Assembly: GCA_001770815.1 (NCBI GenBank) | Contig: MESD01000006.1 | Span: forward strand, 10,162 to 51,325 | Origin: Burkholderiales bacterium RIFCSPHIGHO2_12_FULL_69_20 | Lineage (GTDB): Bacteria; Pseudomonadota; Gammaproteobacteria; Burkholderiales; Burkholderiaceae_C | Direction: 5' to 3' | DNA length: 41,164 bases | Position numbers and translations under genes: made by a program | The notes under the pieces: generated by a model | Database searches by the model: none | Told to the model about the DNA's origin: nothing | What the model saw: the letters and a program-made list of their open reading frames with translations, nothing else | Shown: positions 1-7,908 of the stretch, piece by piece | Layout of the letters: each line of letters opens with the position of its first letter | Position numbering within the stretch: position 1 is the stretch's first letter

Positions 1-156
1 CACCGCCACCGCCACGTTGACCCAGAACAGCCAGACGAAGTGCCGCTCGGCCAGCCAGCCGCTGGTCGACAGCGACAGCACGAAGGCCAGCACCAGCGCG
101 GCACCCACCACCGCCACGACCGAGACCAGCAGGGCCCAGCGCGTGCTCTTGGTCAT
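1..156 (-). CDS. Membrane sensor histidine kinase, NtrY-like (N-terminal fragment)
   Basis: Only the first 52 codons are in the window; the gene runs off the left edge. The ATG overlaps the stop of the DUF4390 gene (ATGA), so the two are probably translationally coupled. The visible protein starts MTKSTRWALL and has a hydrophobic first membrane segment (about residues 7-28), a short loop, and the beginning of a second hydrophobic stretch (about residue 40 on). In Burkholderiales, rsmB–DUF4390 is commonly followed by an NtrY-type nitrogen-regulation kinase and its NtrX-type regulator. The family call therefore rests on gene order plus the two-TM N-terminus. No catalytic domain is visible. Confidence 0.6.
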   Translation of the reverse strand, partial: MTKSTRWALLVSVVAVVGAALVLAFVLSLSTSGWLAERHFVWLFWVNVAVAV

Positions 157-737
157 TCCACGCGCAGGCTGCGCTCGACGCTCAGCTTCCAGTCGCCGCC
201 CAGGTCGATCTGCATCGGCTGGGGCAACTGGCTGTTGTCGAGCTTGAAGCTGAATTCGACGTAATAGCGCTCGCCGGGCTCGATCTTGTCGAGCGCCAGC
301 AGGTGCCAGCCGCTGACCCGCGTGAGCGGCGCCAGCGCCTCCGACAGGCTGTCGTAGCCCTGCGACAGCCCGCCCAGGCTGAGCCGCCAGCTGGCCGTCA
401 GCGGCTGGTAGGCCAGGCGCCAGGTGCGGATGGCGCGGCCCATGCGCTCATCGCGCCAGTACCAGCGGTTGCGGTAGACGGCGGCCTGGGCGTTGAAGTA
501 CAGCGGCACACCGCGGTGCAGCGCGTCCTCGATGGCGGCACCCAGGCTCAGCCGGGTGCTGAAGTCGAGCACCAGCTCGCCGTCGCGCCGTTCGAGCTTG
601 AGCTGCTTGAGCTCGACCGCCTGGGCCCATGCCGGCGTGGCCAGCACGCTCAGCCCCCACAGCAGCGCCAGCAGGCACCAGCGGCCGGTGCGGAGGGCGA
701 TGCGCGGCAGCAGCAGGTGCATCAACTCGCGGCGCAT
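153..737 (-). CDS. DUF4390 family secreted protein
   Basis: A protein of about 194 residues with an N-terminal signal sequence (basic start, hydrophobic core LLALLWGLSVLA, cleavage near AWA-QA). The mature part has the DUF4390 pattern: an early 'LELDFSTRLSLG'-type segment, a central W/Y/R-rich part (RNRWYWRDER) and a beta-rich C-terminus. Its molecular function is unknown. It lies directly downstream of rsmB and overlaps the next kinase gene by 4 nt, an arrangement that suggests a role linked to that envelope sensor. The start is uncertain: the ATG at 737 was chosen, but an in-frame GTG at 746 (closer to a GAG motif) and an ATG at 722 are possible. Confidence 0.8.
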   Translation of the reverse strand: MRRELMHLLLPRIALRTGRWCLLALLWGLSVLATPAWAQAVELKQLKLERRDGELVLDFSTRLSLGAAIEDALHRGVPLYFNAQAAVYRNRWYWRDERMGRAIRTWRLAYQPLTASWRLSLGGLSQGYDSLSEALAPLTRVSGWHLLALDKIEPGERYYVEFSFKLDNSQLPQPMQIDLGGDWKLSVERSLRVE

Positions 738-750
738 CGGCGGCACAGGC

Positions 751-2121
751 TCAAGGTTTGTGGATCAGTGCGTAGTAGAAGCCGTCGCCGGTGAAGGCTT
801 CGACGGGAGAGGACGGATTGTCCGGCACACCCAGCAGATGGCCGGGTGATGCCGCCGACAGCCGGGGTTGCTGGGCGGCATGGCGTTGCAAAAAAGCGTC
901 GATCTGCTGCTGGCCCTCGGCCTTGAAGATCGAGCAGGTGGCATACAGCAGCCGCCCGCCCGGGGCCAGCAGCGGCCACAGCGCGTCGAGCAATTCGCGC
1001 TGCACGGCGGCCAGCGCGGCCACGTCGTCGGCGCGGCGCAGCCAGCGCACGTCGGGGTGGCGGCGCACGATGCCCGAGGCGGTGCAGGGCGCGTCGAGCA
1101 GGATGGCGTCGAACGGCCGGCCGTCCCACCACGACGCCACCTGGCGGGCGTCGGCGGCCAACAGACGCACCGTGCCGCCGCCGGGCGTGGCCGGCAGCTG
1201 CAGGCGGTTGAGCGTCTCCTGCACCCGCGCCAGGCGGCGCGCATCGCTGTCCAGCGCCAGCAGGTCGAGGTCGGCACGCTCCAGCAGGTGGGCGGTCTTG
1301 CCGCCCGGCGCGGCGCAGGCGTCGAGCATCCGGGCGCCTGCCGCCAGCGCAGGCAGTGCGCCGGGCTGGTCGCCGCCCAGCAGCAGCGGCGCGGCACGCT
1401 GGGCCGACAGGTCCTGCACCGACACGTCGCCCTCGGCAAAGCCGGGCAGCTGGTGCACCGCGCAGGGTTGATCGAGCACCAGCGCCTGGCCGCCCAGCGC
1501 CGGGTCGTCCACCCGGGTGGCGCCGCGGCCCACGGCCAGCAGCCGCTGCTGGTAATCGGCCGCCGTGCCGCGCCGGGCGTTGACCCGCAGCACCATCGGC
1601 GCATGGTGATTGGCCGCGGCCATCAGCGCGTCGGCCTGGGCCGGCCAATCCTGGCGCAGCCGCTCGATCCACCACAGCGGGTGGTTGTGCGCGGCCACCG
1701 GCTGGCGCTGCACTTCGGCCACCAGCGCCGCACGCTCGCGCAGGAAGCGCCGCAACACCGCGTTGACGAACTTGGCCGCCGCCGGCGTGCGCGCACGTGC
1801 CGCGGTGACCGCCTGGTCGACCAGCGTGTGCTCGGCATACGGTGGTGGCGATTCACCCGGCCACAGCAGCGCCAGCGCGGTGACCAGCAGCGCATCCACC
1901 GCCGGTGGCGGCGCCTTGGGCGCCATCAGCGCACGCGCCGCCATCGCGCCCCCCAGCAAGCGCAGCACGGTGAAGCTGAGCGCCTGCGTGCCGCCGCGCA
2001 ACTCGGCCGGGCAGGCGACCAGCACCTCGGTGAGCGAGCGGCCGGCACGCACCGCAGCCACCGCATCGGCCGTCTGGCCGAGCAGGCGGTGCAGCGGGGG
2101 CGAGGCGGCTTGTATCGGCAT
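751..2121 (-). CDS. rsmB: 16S rRNA (cytosine967-C5)-methyltransferase RsmB
   Basis: 456 residues, the usual length for RsmB/Sun. The N-terminal NusB-like RNA-binding domain covers about residues 1-140. The C-terminal Rossmann methyltransferase domain carries the SAM motif DACAAPGGKT (267-276), the catalytic DAPC motif (Cys346) and the second cysteine motif YATCS (Cys396). The enzyme methylates C967 of 16S rRNA using SAM. It is the first gene of a leftward operon with the DUF4390 protein and the NtrY-like kinase, and is divergent from folE across 83 nt. The pair of cysteines and the NusB-like N-terminus separate it from RsmF and other Nop2/Sun-family proteins. Confidence 0.95.
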   Translation of the reverse strand: MPIQAASPPLHRLLGQTADAVAAVRAGRSLTEVLVACPAELRGGTQALSFTVLRLLGGAMAARALMAPKAPPPAVDALLVTALALLWPGESPPPYAEHTLVDQAVTAARARTPAAAKFVNAVLRRFLRERAALVAEVQRQPVAAHNHPLWWIERLRQDWPAQADALMAAANHHAPMVLRVNARRGTAADYQQRLLAVGRGATRVDDPALGGQALVLDQPCAVHQLPGFAEGDVSVQDLSAQRAAPLLLGGDQPGALPALAAGARMLDACAAPGGKTAHLLERADLDLLALDSDARRLARVQETLNRLQLPATPGGGTVRLLAADARQVASWWDGRPFDAILLDAPCTASGIVRRHPDVRWLRRADDVAALAAVQRELLDALWPLLAPGGRLLYATCSIFKAEGQQQIDAFLQRHAAQQPRLSAASPGHLLGVPDNPSSPVEAFTGDGFYYALIHKP

Positions 2122-2204
2122 CGAGTCAGTCTATCCCCTGCCCTGCACGGCCTCGGGGGTTGCCAGCACAATGCAGGCCTCCAGCCGCTTGCCACCACCC
2201 GCCC

Positions 2205-2933
2205 ATGCCGGAACAGACTCCCCTCTCCCTGAGCGAAGACGACCTCGCCCGTCTCAGTGCCAGTGAACGCATCCGCTACCGGCTGGTGGGGGCGAACTGC
2301 CGCTACCACGCCAACGACAACATCGCCGAGCACATCCGCCCGGGCGAGATCGACGAGCTGAAGGCCGAGGTGCAGCAGCACCTGCAGCAGGTGCTGCAGT
2401 CGCTGGTGATCGACACCGACAGCGACCACAACACCCACGAGACCGCCAAGCGGGTGGCCAAGATGTTCATCGAGGAGGTGTTCCGCGGCCGCTACGTGGC
2501 GATGCCCGCGGTGACCGAATTCCCGAACTTCTCGCGCCTGAACGAGCTGATGATCGTCGGCCCGATCACCGTGCGCAGCGCCTGCTCGCACCACCTGTGC
2601 CCGATCCTGGGCCGCATCTGGATCGGCATCCTGCCCAACGAGCACTCCAACCTGATCGGCCTGAGCAAGTACGCGCGGGTGTGCGACTGGGTGATGAGCC
2701 GCCCGCAGATCCAGGAAGAAGCGGTGGTGATGCTGGCCGACGCACTGCAAGACCGCGTCAAGCCCGACGGCCTGGCGCTGGTGATGGAGGCCGACCACTT
2801 CTGCATGCACTGGCGCGGCGTGAAGGACGACGACACCGCGATGACCAACAGCGTGATGCGCGGCGCCTTCCTGAAAGACCCCAACCTGCGGCGCGAATTT
2901 CTCTCGCTGCTGTCGAAGAAGAACGCGGCCTGA
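2205..2933 (+). CDS. folE: GTP cyclohydrolase I
   Basis: 242 residues. It converts GTP to 7,8-dihydroneopterin triphosphate, the first step of tetrahydrofolate and pterin synthesis, in the cytosol. Zinc ligands of the FolE type are visible: Cys127 and His130 in SACSHHLCP, and Cys200 in ADHFCM. The conserved NEHSNLIGLSKYARV segment follows the first motif. The ATG at 2205 was chosen because the conserved region begins soon after it; the open frame extends upstream to 2160 with unconvincing sequence. A BLUF photoreceptor gene follows after 29 nt on the same strand, so the two may be co-transcribed. Confidence 0.95.
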   Translation: MPEQTPLSLSEDDLARLSASERIRYRLVGANCRYHANDNIAEHIRPGEIDELKAEVQQHLQQVLQSLVIDTDSDHNTHETAKRVAKMFIEEVFRGRYVAMPAVTEFPNFSRLNELMIVGPITVRSACSHHLCPILGRIWIGILPNEHSNLIGLSKYARVCDWVMSRPQIQEEAVVMLADALQDRVKPDGLALVMEADHFCMHWRGVKDDDTAMTNSVMRGAFLKDPNLRREFLSLLSKKNAA

Positions 2934-2962
2934 GCGGCCAGACCCGAAGCGGAGTGAAGAAC

Positions 2963-3397
2963 ATGCTGGTACGACTGATGTACGCGAGCCGCGTGGCGCC
3001 CGGGGTGGACCATGACGCGCTGCACACCATCCTGCGCCAATGCAAGGACAACAACCCGGCACAGGGCATCACCGGCCTGCTGTGCTACTGCAGCACCAGC
3101 GGCATCTTCATGCAGGCGCTGGAAGGCGGGCGCAGCGCAGTGAACCAGCTCTACAACAAGATCGCCGCCGACCAGCGCCACAGCGCGGTCGAACTGCTCA
3201 GCTACGAGGAGATCGGCGAGCGCCACTTCGCCAGCTGGGCGATGGGCCAGGTGAACATGTCGCGGCTGAACCCGGCGCTGCTGCTGAAGTACTCGGCCAT
3301 GCCCGCGCTCGACCCTTACTCGGTGTCGGGCAAGGTCTCGATGGCGATGTTCGACGAGCTGGTGGCCACCGCGTCGGTGATGGGCGAACGCGGCTGA
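2963..3397 (+). CDS. Short BLUF-domain blue-light (FAD) sensor
   Basis: 144 residues, essentially one BLUF domain plus a C-terminal helical tail. Residues matching the flavin-site set of AppA-type domains are present: Tyr7 (LMYASR), Asn31 (DNNPAQGITGLL), Gln51 (FMQALEG), Trp92 and Met94 (FASWAMG). The LEGG, DQRH and W-M-G landmarks are also intact. Spacing between Asn and Gln is two residues longer than in AppA (a CSTSG turn). No output domain is fused, so signalling would be by protein partner. It sits 29 nt behind folE. Blue-light sensing is a family inference; the target is unknown. Confidence 0.92.
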   Translation: MLVRLMYASRVAPGVDHDALHTILRQCKDNNPAQGITGLLCYCSTSGIFMQALEGGRSAVNQLYNKIAADQRHSAVELLSYEEIGERHFASWAMGQVNMSRLNPALLLKYSAMPALDPYSVSGKVSMAMFDELVATASVMGERG

Positions 3398-3407
3398 AAG
3401 CCGCCCG

Positions 3408-3953
3408 TCAGAGCCGCCCCGCCTGGCCGAAGCGCAACAACGCACCGAGCAGGCGCGTGGGGAACTGCGCCGTGGCGGCGTTGTAGGCGCTGCCCGCGTC
3501 GTTGAACAGCTGGCGCGCGAAGGCCATTTGCGGCGGCGCGTTGCGCAGGCCCTGCAGCGCGGCGGCCACGGCCTCGTCACCCAGCAGCGCCGGGCGCTGT
3601 TCGGCCAGCGCCACCAGCCGCACCAGCACCGCGGACAGCACCGCATCGGCCTTGCCCAGATCGGCCACCGCATCGGTGGCCAACGGCGCACGGCGCACCG
3701 CATCGGCCGCCGCCTGCACCTGCGCCAGCGCGCCGGCCACCGCCTCGACGGCGGCCGCTTCGCTGGCCAGCGGCTCGGCCACCCTGGGCAGCAGTGCGCC
3801 CAGCGCCTGGGCGCGGGTCTGCAGCGCCGCGTCCACCTGCGTCCACGCGGCCAGCACGGCGGCCTTCAGCGCCGTCACCCGGTTGTGCGCGCCCAGCATC
3901 CACAGGCCCAGCACCAGCAGCGCCACCAACCAGCCGAGGTTGGCGCTGTTCAT
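3408..3953 (-). CDS. LemA family membrane-anchored protein
   Basis: 181 residues with one N-terminal membrane segment (about 6-22) followed by a long alpha-helical domain. The family signature is visible: an N-x-V-x(9)-AW-x-QVD-x-ALQ-x-R run starting at [14 protein letters not shown], and the C-terminal [16 protein letters not shown] segment. LemA proteins are helical-bundle proteins on the membrane with no firmly established function. The start codon overlaps the queC stop by 4 nt, so it is the last gene of a proA–queC–lemA-like operon. The C-terminus is shorter and more Ala-rich than in typical LemA proteins. Confidence 0.85.
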   Translation of the reverse strand: MNSANLGWLVALLVLGLWMLGAHNRVTALKAAVLAAWTQVDAALQTRAQALGALLPRVAEPLASEAAAVEAVAGALAQVQAAADAVRRAPLATDAVADLGKADAVLSAVLVRLVALAEQRPALLGDEAVAAALQGLRNAPPQMAFARQLFNDAGSAYNAATAQFPTRLLGALLRFGQAGRL

Positions 3954-4666
3954 GTCCCGTTGGGCCGCCCGGCCTGCCAGGCCTGATGGCCCGTGCGCCG
4001 CAGCGCACAGGCCGGGCAGTGGCCACAGCCATGGCCCCAGGCGTGAAGCGCACCGCGCTCACCCAGGTAGCAGGTGTGGGTGTGTTCGACGATCAGTTGA
4101 TTGAGCGTTTCGCCGCCCAGTTGCTGGGTCAGCGCCCAGGTCTGCGCCTTGCTCAGCCACATCAGCGGCGTCTCCACCACCATCGGCGCATCCAGCCCCA
4201 GCGACAAGGCCACCTGCATCGCCTTCAGGGTGTTGTCGCGGCAGTCGGGGTAGCCCGAGTAATCGGTCTCGCACATGCCGCCCACCAGCACGCTGGCGCC
4301 GCGCCGGTAGGCCAGCGCCGCGGCGAAGCTGAAGAACAGCAGGTTGCGGCCCGGCACGAAGGTGTTGGGCAGGCCATTGGCCTCGAAGGCGATGGCACGC
4401 TCGCGGGTCAGCGCGGTGTCGCTGATCTGGCCCAGCAGCTGCAGGTCGAGCAGGTGGTCGTCGCCCAGTCGATCGGCCCAATGCGGAAACGCAGCGGCCA
4501 GTTCACGCCGCACCACGGGCCGGCAATCCAGCTCGATGCGGTGGCGCTGGCCGTAGTCGAAGCCCACGGTCTCGACCCGGGCGTAGCGCGCCAGCGCCCA
4601 GGCCAGGCAGGCGGTGGAATCCTGCCCGCCGGAGAAGAGGACGATCGCCGTGCGCGGATCGCTCAC
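3950..4666 (-). CDS. queC: 7-cyano-7-deazaguanine (preQ0) synthase
   Basis: 238 residues from a GTG start that overlaps the proA stop (GTGA). It uses ATP and ammonia to turn 7-carboxy-7-deazaguanine into preQ0, in queuosine biosynthesis. The PP-loop ATP-binding motif FSGGQDST is at residues 11-18. The [15 protein letters not shown] segment is typical. The C-terminal zinc site is intact: one Cys in HTCYLGER and three in GCGHCPAC. The open frame continues far upstream but that part lies within proA and is low-complexity shadow sequence. Coupling with proA and a LemA-like gene is by 4-nt overlaps; no other que gene is in the window. Confidence 0.95.
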   Translation of the reverse strand: MSDPRTAIVLFSGGQDSTACLAWALARYARVETVGFDYGQRHRIELDCRPVVRRELAAAFPHWADRLGDDHLLDLQLLGQISDTALTRERAIAFEANGLPNTFVPGRNLLFFSFAAALAYRRGASVLVGGMCETDYSGYPDCRDNTLKAMQVALSLGLDAPMVVETPLMWLSKAQTWALTQQLGGETLNQLIVEHTHTCYLGERGALHAWGHGCGHCPACALRRTGHQAWQAGRPNGT

Positions 4667-5943
4667 CCCCTGACCTCGCCTTGGCCCAGGACCACCCATT
4701 TCAGTGAAGTCAGCCCCTCCAGCCCCACCGGCCCGCGGGCGTGGAACTTGTCGGTGGAGATGCCGATCTCGGCGCCCAGCCCGTACTCGAAGCCATCGGC
4801 AAAGCGGGTGCTGGCATTGACCATCACGCTGGCCGAATCCACCTCGCGCAGAAAGCGCATCGCGTTCGGATGATTCGTGGTGAGGATCGCGTCGGTGTGG
4901 TGCGAGCCGTGGCGGTTGATGTGCGCCATCGCCTCGTCCAGGCTGGCCACGGTCTTGACGCTGATGATGGGCGCCAGGTATTCCTCGGCCCAATCGGCCT
5001 CGGTGGCATCGGCCAGCCGGGCATCGGGCACCTCGGCCAGGATCGCGCGGGAGGCCGGGCAGCAGCGCATCTCGACCCCCTTGGCGGCGAAGATCGCGCC
5101 GATGCGCGGCAGGAAGGCCTGCGCCTGCCGCTCATGCACCAGCAGCGACTCGGCCGCGTTGCAGGGGCTGTACTTCTGCGTCTTGGCGTTGTCGGTGACC
5201 ACCAGCGCCTGATCCAGGTCGACCTCGGCATCGATATAGACATGGCAGTTGCCGTCCAGGTGCTTGATCACCGGCACCTTGGCTTCGGCGCTGATGCGCT
5301 CGATCAGGCCCTTGCCGCCGCGCGGGATGATCACGTCCACGTACTCGGGCATGGTGATCAGCCGGCCCACGGCAGCGCGGTCGGTGGTCTCCACCAGTTG
5401 CACGGCCTCGGCCGGCAGGCCGGCCTCGACCAGCGCGGCCTGCACCAGCCGCCAGAGCGCCAGGTTGCTGTGCAGCGCCTCGCTGCCGCCGCGCAGGATG
5501 GCCGCGTTGCCGCTCTTGATGGCCAGGCTGGCGGCCTCGATGGTCACGTTGGGCCGGCTCTCGTAGATCATGCCGAACACGCCCAGCGGCACCCGCATCT
5601 GGCCCACACTGATGCCCGAGGGCCGGCGCTTGACGCCGCTGATCTCACCCACCGGATCGGGCATGCCGGCCAGTTGCTCACAGCCCTCGGCCACGGTGGC
5701 GATGACCGCCGGCGTGAGCTTGAGGCGATCGACCAGCGGCGCGGCCAGGCCGGCCGAGCGGGCGGCGGCCAGGTCCAGCTCGTTGGCCTGCGCCAGCGCG
5801 TGCGGGGCCTCGCGCAACTGCCGGGCCAGCGCACGCAGCGCCTGGTTCTTGGCCGCCGTGCTGGCGGCCGCCATGGTGGTGGCCGCGGCGCGCGCGGCCG
5901 CGCCCACCTGGGCCATGTACGCGGGGATGTCGATCGGGTTCAT
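4663..5943 (-). CDS. proA: Gamma-glutamyl phosphate reductase
   Basis: 426 residues. It is an NADPH-dependent reductase of L-glutamyl-5-phosphate to glutamate-5-semialdehyde in proline synthesis. It shows the aldehyde-dehydrogenase fold with [10 protein letters not shown], the [10 protein letters not shown] segment, the catalytic cysteine in [14 protein letters not shown] and the C-terminal [20 protein letters not shown] motif. The ATG at 5943 gives the usual length; the longer open frame upstream lacks family sequence. It is the first gene of the leftward proA–queC–lemA-like operon and is divergent from a lipoprotein gene across 91 nt. Confidence 0.95.
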   Translation of the reverse strand: MNPIDIPAYMAQVGAAARAAATTMAAASTAAKNQALRALARQLREAPHALAQANELDLAAARSAGLAAPLVDRLKLTPAVIATVAEGCEQLAGMPDPVGEISGVKRRPSGISVGQMRVPLGVFGMIYESRPNVTIEAASLAIKSGNAAILRGGSEALHSNLALWRLVQAALVEAGLPAEAVQLVETTDRAAVGRLITMPEYVDVIIPRGGKGLIERISAEAKVPVIKHLDGNCHVYIDAEVDLDQALVVTDNAKTQKYSPCNAAESLLVHERQAQAFLPRIGAIFAAKGVEMRCCPASRAILAEVPDARLADATEADWAEEYLAPIISVKTVASLDEAMAHINRHGSHHTDAILTTNHPNAMRFLREVDSASVMVNASTRFADGFEYGLGAEIGISTDKFHARGPVGLEGLTSLKWVVLGQGEVRG

Positions 5944-6034
5944 GCGGCGATTTTCCCAGAACGGGTGGCTCTGCGTCGGGGCCACCGGTGGCGGGGTACA
6001 AAATGGGCGTCGACGCACCCCCTGGAAGGCACCC

Positions 6035-6532
6035 ATGTCCCTGCGACCCCTGTTGATTGCGCTGCTGGCCGCGGTCGGTTGGCTGACCGGCTGCGACGAG
6101 CAGCGCGCCCAGAAGCTGGAGGAAGGCGTGTCCACCGAGGCCGACGTGCGCAAGCAGTTCGGCGAGCCGGTGCAGATCATCGAGCGCGCCGACGGCAGCA
6201 AGCTGCTGGCCTACCCGCGCCAGCCCGAGGGCTGGACGAATGTCGAAATCGTGATCGGTGCCGACGGCAAGATGGCCTCGCTGCGCCAGTTGCTGACCCC
6301 CGCCAACTTCGCCAAGGTGCAGCCCGGTCAATCGCAGGACGAGGTGCGCCAGCTGCTGGGGCGGCACGCCCGTGTGCTGAGTTATGCCACCCAGCCGGGC
6401 GAAGAGGTGTGGCGCTGGCAGTTCATGAGCGGGCAGGACAAGAAGGTCTTCGACGTCAGGTTCGACCGCGCGGGCCGGGTGCTGTCCTCGGGCATCGCCG
6501 ACGATGAGCGGCAGACGATGCCGGGCGGCTGA
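6035..6532 (+). CDS. Outer-membrane lipoprotein with two BamE/SmpA-like repeats
   Basis: 165 residues. The signal peptide ends in a lipobox, LTGC, with Cys at about residue 20, so it is predicted to be a lipoprotein. Two successive BamE/SmpA-like units are visible: [17 protein letters not shown] and, about 65 residues later, [16 protein letters not shown]. Each is followed by a beta hairpin ending in a W/Y-rich strand. True BamE has a single such unit and a different length, so this is a BamE-like paralogue rather than the BAM subunit. It is divergent from proA and convergent with the AEC transporter; a 12-nt perfect palindrome at 6539-6550 lies between the two genes. Confidence 0.8.
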   Translation: MSLRPLLIALLAAVGWLTGCDEQRAQKLEEGVSTEADVRKQFGEPVQIIERADGSKLLAYPRQPEGWTNVEIVIGADGKMASLRQLLTPANFAKVQPGQSQDEVRQLLGRHARVLSYATQPGEEVWRWQFMSGQDKKVFDVRFDRAGRVLSSGIADDERQTMPGG

Positions 6533-6551
6533 GCACGCGCCCCCGGGGGCA

Positions 6552-7562
6552 TCAATCCAGCAGCGCCAGCACCGCCAGCCACAGCGGCGCGGTGAGCACG
6601 AAGCCCATCGTCGAGACCACGATCGCGGTGGTGGTCTCGGCCTCGTGCGAGCGGTAGCGCTGGGCAAAGATCAGCGCGTTGCTGCCGGTGGGCAGCGCGG
6701 CCATCATCACCGCCACCTGCAGCGGCAGGCCGCTCAAGCCCAGCCCCCAGCGCGCCGCCACCAGCACCAGCGCCGGCAGCGCCAGCAGCTTGAGCACGCT
6801 GATCAGCAGTGCCGGGCGCACGGCGCCCGCCACCCGGGTGTAGGCCAGCGAGATGCCGATCAGCACCAGGCACAGCGGCGCCACCGCGGTGCCCAGCAGC
6901 TGCAGGGACTCGTCGACCGGGCCGGGCAGCGGCAGGCCGCCGGCGTTCCAGGCCAGGCCCATCAGCACCGGCAGCACCACCGGGTGGATGATGGTGTTGC
7001 GCACGGTGCTGCGCAGCGTGCGCAGCAGGCTGGCGGTGGCGTCGTGCACCGCGCGTTCACGCGCCAGGTCCAGCTCGACCAGCGCGGTCAGCACCGACAG
7101 CAGGATCAGCGCGTGCAGGCTGACCAGCGCGATGTGGATGCCCAGCCCGGCCTCGCCGAACAGCGCCGCCGACAGCGGAATGCCGATCTGCACCGTGTTG
7201 CCGAAGACCACCGCGATCGCGCGCGACGCCGGCTGCGCCGCGGCCACCTCGCCGGCCGCCAGATCCGCCGCGCGCTGACCGCGCCGCGCCAGGCGCGCGC
7301 CGCCGTAGACCATCAGCAGCATCACCACCACCGGCACGAAGTAGGCGATCACCGTCGCCCAGGGCATGCGTGACAGGTCGAGCCGCGCGGTGGTGCGAAA
7401 CAGCAGCGCCGGCACGAAGATGAAGAAGGCCGCGTTGCCCAGCAGCCGCGCCGGATCGCTGCCGCCGTGGGCCTCGCCCAACCAGCGCCGCTTGCCGGCG
7501 AACCAGCCCACCGCCACCGCGATGAAGATGGCCAGCAGCTTGTGGAAGACGATCAGCGACAT
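6552..7562 (-). CDS. AEC (auxin efflux carrier) family permease
   Basis: 336 residues with about ten predicted membrane helices in two halves. The N-terminal half has GWFAGKRRWLG and FFIFVPALLFRTTA. The second half has the NTIIHPVVLPVLMGL segment and ends with helices containing AALPTGSNALIFAQRY, which is typical of the AEC family. Family members export or import small organic acids such as malate or malonate, but the substrate cannot be read from sequence. It is transcribed leftwards 37 nt after the DUF167 gene and may be the last gene of a topB–DUF167–AEC unit. Confidence 0.9.
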   Translation of the reverse strand: MSLIVFHKLLAIFIAVAVGWFAGKRRWLGEAHGGSDPARLLGNAAFFIFVPALLFRTTARLDLSRMPWATVIAYFVPVVVMLLMVYGGARLARRGQRAADLAAGEVAAAQPASRAIAVVFGNTVQIGIPLSAALFGEAGLGIHIALVSLHALILLSVLTALVELDLARERAVHDATASLLRTLRSTVRNTIIHPVVLPVLMGLAWNAGGLPLPGPVDESLQLLGTAVAPLCLVLIGISLAYTRVAGAVRPALLISVLKLLALPALVLVAARWGLGLSGLPLQVAVMMAALPTGSNALIFAQRYRSHEAETTTAIVVSTMGFVLTAPLWLAVLALLD

Positions 7563-7599
7563 GGGGGACTGCCCCGGCCCGATGCCCGGGCCGCGGGGC

Positions 7600-7908
7600 T
7601 CAGGGGCACAGCACCCGGTCCAGCCAGGTGGCCACCGCGCGCTCGGGCAGCGCCACCTGCACCTGCTTGCGGCGCGAGGCCTCGCCGCGCAGCAGCGTCA
7701 GGTCGCGCTTGGGGCAGCGCAGCTCGTCGGCCAACCAGGTCAGCAGCGCCGCATTGGCCTTGCCGTCGACCGGCGGCGCGGCCAGGCGCACGCGCAGCGC
7801 GCCGTCGTGCAGGCCGTCGATGCCGGTGCGCTTGGCGCCGGGCTGCACGCTCAGGTCGAGCACGCAGTGCTCGCCCGCGGCGCGCAGGCAAGGCCAGCCG
7901 GGCGTCAT
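7600..7908 (-). CDS. DUF167 / YggU family small protein
   Basis: 102 residues. The family core is clear: VQPGAKRTGI near residue 22, LRVRLAAPPVDGKANAAL, and the later LLRGEASRRKQVQV. It is a small alpha/beta protein of unknown function, widely conserved and often next to YggT- or ProC-type genes; here it follows topB. Its ATG overlaps the topB stop by 4 nt, implying translational coupling. A longer out-of-frame reading at 7553-7891 is a shadow. Confidence 0.9.
   Translation of the reverse strand: MTPGWPCLRAAGEHCVLDLSVQPGAKRTGIDGLHDGALRVRLAAPPVDGKANAALLTWLADELRCPKRDLTLLRGEASRRKQVQVALPERAVATWLDRVLCP

Noticed and set aside
868-2232. Long plus-strand frame opposite rsmB
   Set aside because: Low-complexity Arg/Gly/Ala/His translation without motifs. 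It is the antisense shadow of rsmB, which has all catalytic motifs. The same reasoning removes long antisense frames opposite tkt, fccB, the kinases and other genes.
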